From an uncultured Oscillospiraceae bacterium (GTDB lineage: Bacteria > Bacillota > Clostridia > Oscillospirales > Oscillospiraceae), in assembly GCA_944385485.1 (NCBI GenBank), contig CALWXL010000004.1, positions 1 through 61,197 on the forward strand: DNA of 61,197 nucleotides. The letters are read 5' to 3'. The position numbers and the translations under genes are program-made. Under the pieces are notes generated by a model. The model was not told the DNA's origin and did not search any database. It saw only the letters and a list, made by a program, of their open reading frames with translations. How positions within the stretch are numbered: the first letter of the stretch is position 1; every line of letters starts with the position of its first letter. This document shows, one piece after another, positions 57,791 through 61,197 of this stretch.

Positions 57791-59104
57791 ATGTGGTTTG
57801 ACCAAGCGGTGATGTATCAGATTTACCCTCTGGGCCTGTGTGGGGCACCGGAGGACAATGACGGCGTGCAGGAAAGCCGAATCCTGCGGTTGCTGGACTG
57901 GGTGGAGCACATCAAAAAGCTGGGTGCAGATACGGTGTTGTTCAACCCCTTGTTTGACAGCGACCGCCACGGCTACGATACCCGGGACTATTTTACCGTG
58001 GATTGCCGTCTGGGCACCAATGAGGATTTCGCTCAAGTGTGCCAGGCGTTTCACCAGGCTGGCATCCGGGTGATGCTGGACGGGGTATTCAACCACGTGG
58101 GCCGGGGGTTCTGGGCCTTCCGGGATGTGCAGGAGAAGCGATGGGACAGCCCCTATAAGGACTGGTTCCGCATGGACTTCAACGGCAACACCAACTACAA
58201 CGACGGCTTTTGGTATGAGGGCTGGGAAGGTCACAACGAACTGGTGAAGCTGAACCTGGACAACCCGGCGGTGGTGGATCACCAGTTTGACGCCATCCGG
58301 GCCTGGGTGGATCAGTTTGACATCGACGGGCTGCGCCTGGACGTGGCCTATTGTCTGCCCCAGCACTACCTGCGCCGTCTGCGGGAGTTCACCTCCTCCC
58401 TGAAGCCGGACTTTGTCCTCATGGGTGAGACCCTCCACGGGGACTACAAGCAGTGGATGACCCCGGACATGTGCCACTCGGTGACCAACTACGAGTGCTA
58501 CAAGGGGCTGTGGTCCAGCTTCAACTCCATGAATTTCTTTGAAATCGGCCACTCTCTGGCCCGTCAGTTTGGGCCCGAGCCCTGGACCCTGTACAAGGGC
58601 GCCCATCTGCTCTCCTTCCTGGATAACCACGATGTCGCCCGCATTGCCAGCCAGCTCACCAACAAGGAGCACCTGGCCCCCGCCTATGCTTTGATGTTTG
58701 GCATGCCCGGCGTGCCGGCGGTGTACTACGGCAGCGAGTGGGGCCTGGAGGGCAAGAAAGAGTCCTGGGGGGATGCCCCCCTGCGCCCCGCCTTGGAAAA
58801 GCCGGACTGGAACCAGCTCACCGACTGGATTTCCAAGCTGGCAAAGGCCAAGCGGGAGAGCCAGGCCCTGTGCTACGGTAGCTATCGCAATGTGGTGCTC
58901 ACCAACCGCCAGATCATCTTTGAACGGGCAGTGGATGGGGAGCGGGTGCTGGTGGCCATCAATGCCGACGACCAGCCCTACACCGCCCACTTTGACGCCG
59001 GATGCGGGCAGGCCGTGGACCTGATCACCGGAGAACTTCACGACTTTGGCGGCGGCAGCCTGCTGCCCCCCTACAGCGCGTCCTTCTGGAAAATGGAGAG
59101 ATAA
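57791..59104 (+). CDS. GH13 alpha-amylase-family enzyme (cytoplasmic glucosidase or cyclomaltodextrinase-like)
   Basis: 437 residues, without signal peptide and shorter than most family members, lacking an extra N-terminal domain. GH13 blocks are intact: MLDGVFNHVG, DIDGLRLDVAY (nucleophile D184), VLMGETLHGDY (acid/base E213) and FLDNHD (D281). The pattern is that of small clostridial maltodextrin-degrading enzymes; precise substrate not readable. The ATG at 57791 follows GGAGG; the frame is open upstream into the MFS gene by chance. Confidence 0.9.
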   Translation: MWFDQAVMYQIYPLGLCGAPEDNDGVQESRILRLLDWVEHIKKLGADTVLFNPLFDSDRHGYDTRDYFTVDCRLGTNEDFAQVCQAFHQAGIRVMLDGVFNHVGRGFWAFRDVQEKRWDSPYKDWFRMDFNGNTNYNDGFWYEGWEGHNELVKLNLDNPAVVDHQFDAIRAWVDQFDIDGLRLDVAYCLPQHYLRRLREFTSSLKPDFVLMGETLHGDYKQWMTPDMCHSVTNYECYKGLWSSFNSMNFFEIGHSLARQFGPEPWTLYKGAHLLSFLDNHDVARIASQLTNKEHLAPAYALMFGMPGVPAVYYGSEWGLEGKKESWGDAPLRPALEKPDWNQLTDWISKLAKAKRESQALCYGSYRNVVLTNRQIIFERAVDGERVLVAINADDQPYTAHFDAGCGQAVDLITGELHDFGGGSLLPPYSASFWKMER

Positions 59105-59118
59105 CACGTTTCAACGAA

Positions 59119-59165
59119 CACGCCCCTCAGTTTCCCATGTTCAGCGTGGGAAACTGAGGGGCGTG
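59119..59165 (+). terminator. Terminator after the GH13 gene
   Basis: A 19-bp stem CACGCCCCTCAGTTTCCCA and its complement, then TTCTGTTTT. Confidence 0.85.
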
Positions 59166-59226
59166 TTCTGTTTTAGGAGAGCTGGCCATACACTGGGGTG
59201 AAAGAGCTGTGGAAAGGGGAATGCCC

Positions 59227-59997
59227 ATGAGAATTTTGGTGCTGCGCCGCCGCATTTTGGCGGGGGTGTGTCTGGTTCTGGCTGCGGTGGCCATTCTGAG
59301 ACTGATCAGCGACCCCAAGGTAGTGGGGGTGTCTGCCACCACCCGCCAACTACCCGTATACTGTGTGGAAGCGGATTATCCGGTGGTGTCCCTGTCCTTT
59401 GACGCGGCATGGGGCAATGAGGATACCCAGACCCTCATTGATATTCTGGACAAATATCAGGTGAAGGCCACCTTCTTTGTGGTGGGGGATTGGGTGGACA
59501 AATACCCAGAGTCGGTGAAGGCCCTCCATGAGGCGGGGCATGAGATCATGAGCCATTCCGACGACCACGCCCACTTCAACAGTCTCACCCCCCAGCAGAT
59601 ACGGGACAATCTCACCGCCTGCGGAGAGAAAATTCAGGCCATCACCGGGGAATTCCCCACCCTGTTCCGCTGCCCCTATGGGGAGTATGACGACCATGTG
59701 ATCACCACGGTGCGCAGCATGGGCATTCAGCCCGTGCAGTGGGACGTGGATAGCCTGGACTGGAAGGACATCTCCGCCACCGAAATCACCCAGCGGGTCA
59801 CCAGCCGGGTGCAGCCGGGGAGCATTGTCCTGTTCCACAATGCAGCTCTCCACACCCCAGAGGCCTTGCCCGCCATCATTGAGACGCTGCTCCAGGAGGG
59901 GTACACCTTCCTGCCCATCTCCCAGCTGATCCTGCCGGGGGAGTACGGGGAGGACTACACCATCGACCACACCGGGAGGCAGTGCCCAACCGCATAA
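59227..59997 (+). CDS. Polysaccharide deacetylase, PdaB-like
   Basis: 256 residues: a short basic start and membrane/signal segment (~7-25), then a NodB domain. Catalytic motifs are SLSFDAAWG (metal/base aspartate), HEIMSHSDDHAHF (SHSDDH metal site in place of the usual HSxxH form), RCPYGEYDD and the late IVLFHN. Such PdaA/PdaB proteins trim peptidoglycan during sporulation; this fits the other spore genes here. I use the ATG at 59227, six bases from AAAGGGGA; a GTG at 59209 is possible. Confidence 0.88.
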   Translation: MRILVLRRRILAGVCLVLAAVAILRLISDPKVVGVSATTRQLPVYCVEADYPVVSLSFDAAWGNEDTQTLIDILDKYQVKATFFVVGDWVDKYPESVKALHEAGHEIMSHSDDHAHFNSLTPQQIRDNLTACGEKIQAITGEFPTLFRCPYGEYDDHVITTVRSMGIQPVQWDVDSLDWKDISATEITQRVTSRVQPGSIVLFHNAALHTPEALPAIIETLLQEGYTFLPISQLILPGEYGEDYTIDHTGRQCPTA

Positions 59998-60008
59998 CCA
60001 TAACAAAG

Positions 60009-60033
60009 AGGGAGCCGATTACTCGGCTCCCTC
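60009..60033. terminator. Bidirectional terminator
   Basis: GAGGGAGCCGA and its complement around TTAC, between the convergent deacetylase and HAD genes. Confidence 0.75.
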
Positions 60034-60038
60034 AGACG

Positions 60039-60875
60039 TTACTTATGGAGGATGTATCGCTCGATGGCGATGGCGGCCCCGTCCTGGTCATAGGGCAGGG
60101 TGACGGCATCGGCCAGAGCCTGGATGTGAGGTTGGGCGTTGCCCATAGCCACGGAGAATCCGGCGGCCTGGAGCATGGACACGTCGTTGCCGCTGTCTCC
60201 CATGGCCATGGTGTGGGCGGGGTCAACCCCCAGAAGCTCACACACCTCTAACAGGGCGTTGCCCTTGGCGCTGGCGGAGGGGGCAATCTCCATGGTGCGC
60301 AGCCCGGAGGGGAAGTAGTTCAAAGGCAGGGTGTCCAGCTGGGCGGTGAGGGATGGGTAGACCTCATCGGGAATGTGGGGCAGGTGAATCTTGTCGATGT
60401 TCAGCCCCGGCGTGTGGGCGGTTTGGGCCAAATCCTCCACCACCACGCCGTTCTGACCCAGAACCACGTCCAGGTGATAGCCAATGAACTCCCGGTAGGG
60501 CAGTTCCTTGTCCCAACTCTCCTGGGTCAGGTACATATGGCCCTGGGCAGAGAGCTCCACGGGCAGGTCATACTGCCCGGCCAGTTTCACCACCGCTGCG
60601 GCAGTCTGGGGGGGAACGTAGTGGCCACGCAGCAGCTCTCCGGTGGCAATGCGGCGAATCTCTCCGCCGTTGCACAAAATGCACAGGTTCTCCCAGGCGG
60701 CGCCTGTGTGGATGGGGGGCGGGAGAAGGACCTGTTGCCGTCCGGTGGTGGGGACGATGATGACCCCCTGGGCGTGGGCATCCGCCAGAGCCTGATGGAG
60801 CCGGGGGGTGAAGCTCTGGTGATCGGCTTGCAGGGATGTGCCGTCCAGATCCAGGGCCAGAAGTTGAATGTCCAT
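60039..60875 (-). CDS. Cof-type HAD-IIB phosphatase
   Basis: 278 residues. HAD motif I LALDLDGTSLQ at residues ~5-15, motif II threonine in IIVPTTGR, motif III lysine in SASAKGNALL, and motif IV MAMGDSGNDVSML. A large Cof-type cap lies between. These enzymes dephosphorylate sugar phosphates, flavin precursors or pyridoxal phosphate; substrate not readable. The ATG at 60875 follows AAGGAGG. Confidence 0.93.
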   Translation of the reverse strand: MDIQLLALDLDGTSLQADHQSFTPRLHQALADAHAQGVIIVPTTGRQQVLLPPPIHTGAAWENLCILCNGGEIRRIATGELLRGHYVPPQTAAAVVKLAGQYDLPVELSAQGHMYLTQESWDKELPYREFIGYHLDVVLGQNGVVVEDLAQTAHTPGLNIDKIHLPHIPDEVYPSLTAQLDTLPLNYFPSGLRTMEIAPSASAKGNALLEVCELLGVDPAHTMAMGDSGNDVSMLQAAGFSVAMGNAQPHIQALADAVTLPYDQDGAAIAIERYILHK

Positions 60876-60969
60876 GGGTCAAACCTCCTTGATACGGGGA
60901 AGAGTCATAGCACCCATAGGCGGGGCTATGACCATGGTGTCAGAATCACAGGGGTACTGTTCTCCACCA

Positions 60970-60998
60970 GAATAGCTTGCGTGTCTGGGATTGTCAAC
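60970..60998 (-). promoter_or_regulatory. Promoter of the HAD gene
   Basis: Minus-strand TTGACA, 17 bases, TATTCT. The roughly 90-base leader contains a GTCATAGC/GCTATGAC hairpin. Confidence 0.65.
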
Positions 60999-61053
60999 GG
61001 AGATGGGCCCAAGTCTTGGTTCCACACAGTTCCAGGCCTGGAAATTCAGAGCA

Positions 61054-61118
61054 AAAGCGGAAGATTTCCGCTTTGACGAAACAGGCTCCTTTGACCAGAA
61101 GGTCAAAGGAGCCTGTTT
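61054..61118. terminator. Two adjacent hairpins in the right-hand intergenic region
   Basis: AAAGCGGAA/TTCCGCTTT (61054-61074) and an 18-bp stem AAACAGGCTCCTTTGACC with its complement (61079-61118). The second looks like a bidirectional terminator. No gene is evident from 60876 to the window end. Confidence 0.6.
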
Positions 61119-61149
61119 GCGTGTTGGTTAGCTTTAGCGTAACGACAAC

Positions 61150-61197
61150 CCCCAGCTATGCTGGGGAGAGTAAAAAAGATTATATAGTGAAAAAACC
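61150..61197. other. Hairpin near the right edge, possible end of an IS200/IS605-type element
   Basis: CCCCAGC TAT GCTGGGG (61150-61166) followed by AT-rich DNA that runs off the window. A subterminal hairpin of this sort is typical of IS200/IS605 ends, but no transposase is visible here. Confidence 0.3.

Noticed and set aside
60879..61106. 75-residue minus-strand open frame at the right edge
   Set aside because: It runs through two hairpins and the promoter of the HAD gene and has no recognisable domain or ribosome binding site.

Overview
The window is about 61 kb of GC-rich DNA from a spore-forming Clostridia, most likely an Oscillospiraceae gut anaerobe of the Flavonifractor/Lawsonibacter type. 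This is judged from gene content and protein flavour, not from a database search. The sporulation genes spo0A, spoIVB, dpaA/dpaB and a PdaB-like deacetylase support it, as do ECF-type vitamin transporters, AGGAGG ribosome binding sites, frequent GTG/TTG starts and strong intrinsic terminators.

Layout. 1-5.6 kb: glnS (cut by the left edge), an ArAE-like membrane gene with sfsA, two DUF genes, spoIVB, and a DUF2975/XRE pair behind a perfect consensus promoter. 5.7-13.1 kb: two sugar loci, each with an AraC regulator: a GH36 alpha-galactosidase, and a GH13 alpha-glucosidase coupled to a PTS EIIBC. 13.2-17.2 kb: a pentapeptide-repeat membrane protein, two tandem membrane-anchored MerR regulators with 19-bp-spacer promoters, and spo0A. 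17.2-24.5 kb: coenzyme A genes (pantothenate-type ECF S component, coaX, coaBC), then pncB-mtnN-luxS and dpaAB. 24.5-32.9 kb: corA behind a long structured leader, a WYL regulator, infC-rpmI-rplT, a MATE pump, a SLOG protein, an FMN riboswitch with ribU, and small membrane proteins. 33.0-38.1 kb: larE-larB-larC for the nickel pincer cofactor (no larA here), a ferredoxin-like protein and a second MATE pump.

38.5-55.5 kb is a compact prophage-like block. It has an XRE repressor and operators, small early genes, terminase, portal, scaffold, decoration, Mu gpT-like capsid protein, connector, holin, LysM amidase, fibres, a short-tail hub and an ejection-type protein. I see no integrase, replication or recombination gene, no tail tube or tape measure, and no clear att repeats. 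Just outside it lie a LexA-box promoter driving a 35-residue protein and three Spo0A-box-like repeats at exact 10-bp period. This makes it either a remnant podovirus-like prophage or a domesticated PBSX/GTA-like particle; that is inference.

55.6-61.2 kb: a zinc-dependent phospholipase C-like protein, a UMF1-type MFS transporter, a GH13 amylase-family enzyme, the PdaB-like deacetylase, a Cof-type HAD phosphatase, and a hairpin at the right edge that could start an IS200/IS605 element.

The genes fit an organism that imports vitamins (pantothenate, riboflavin) and sugars, salvages nicotinate, and makes heat-resistant dipicolinate-containing spores. Several transcription units (infC, MATE, corA, DUF2798, larEBC, ribU) carry leader structures that look regulatory.
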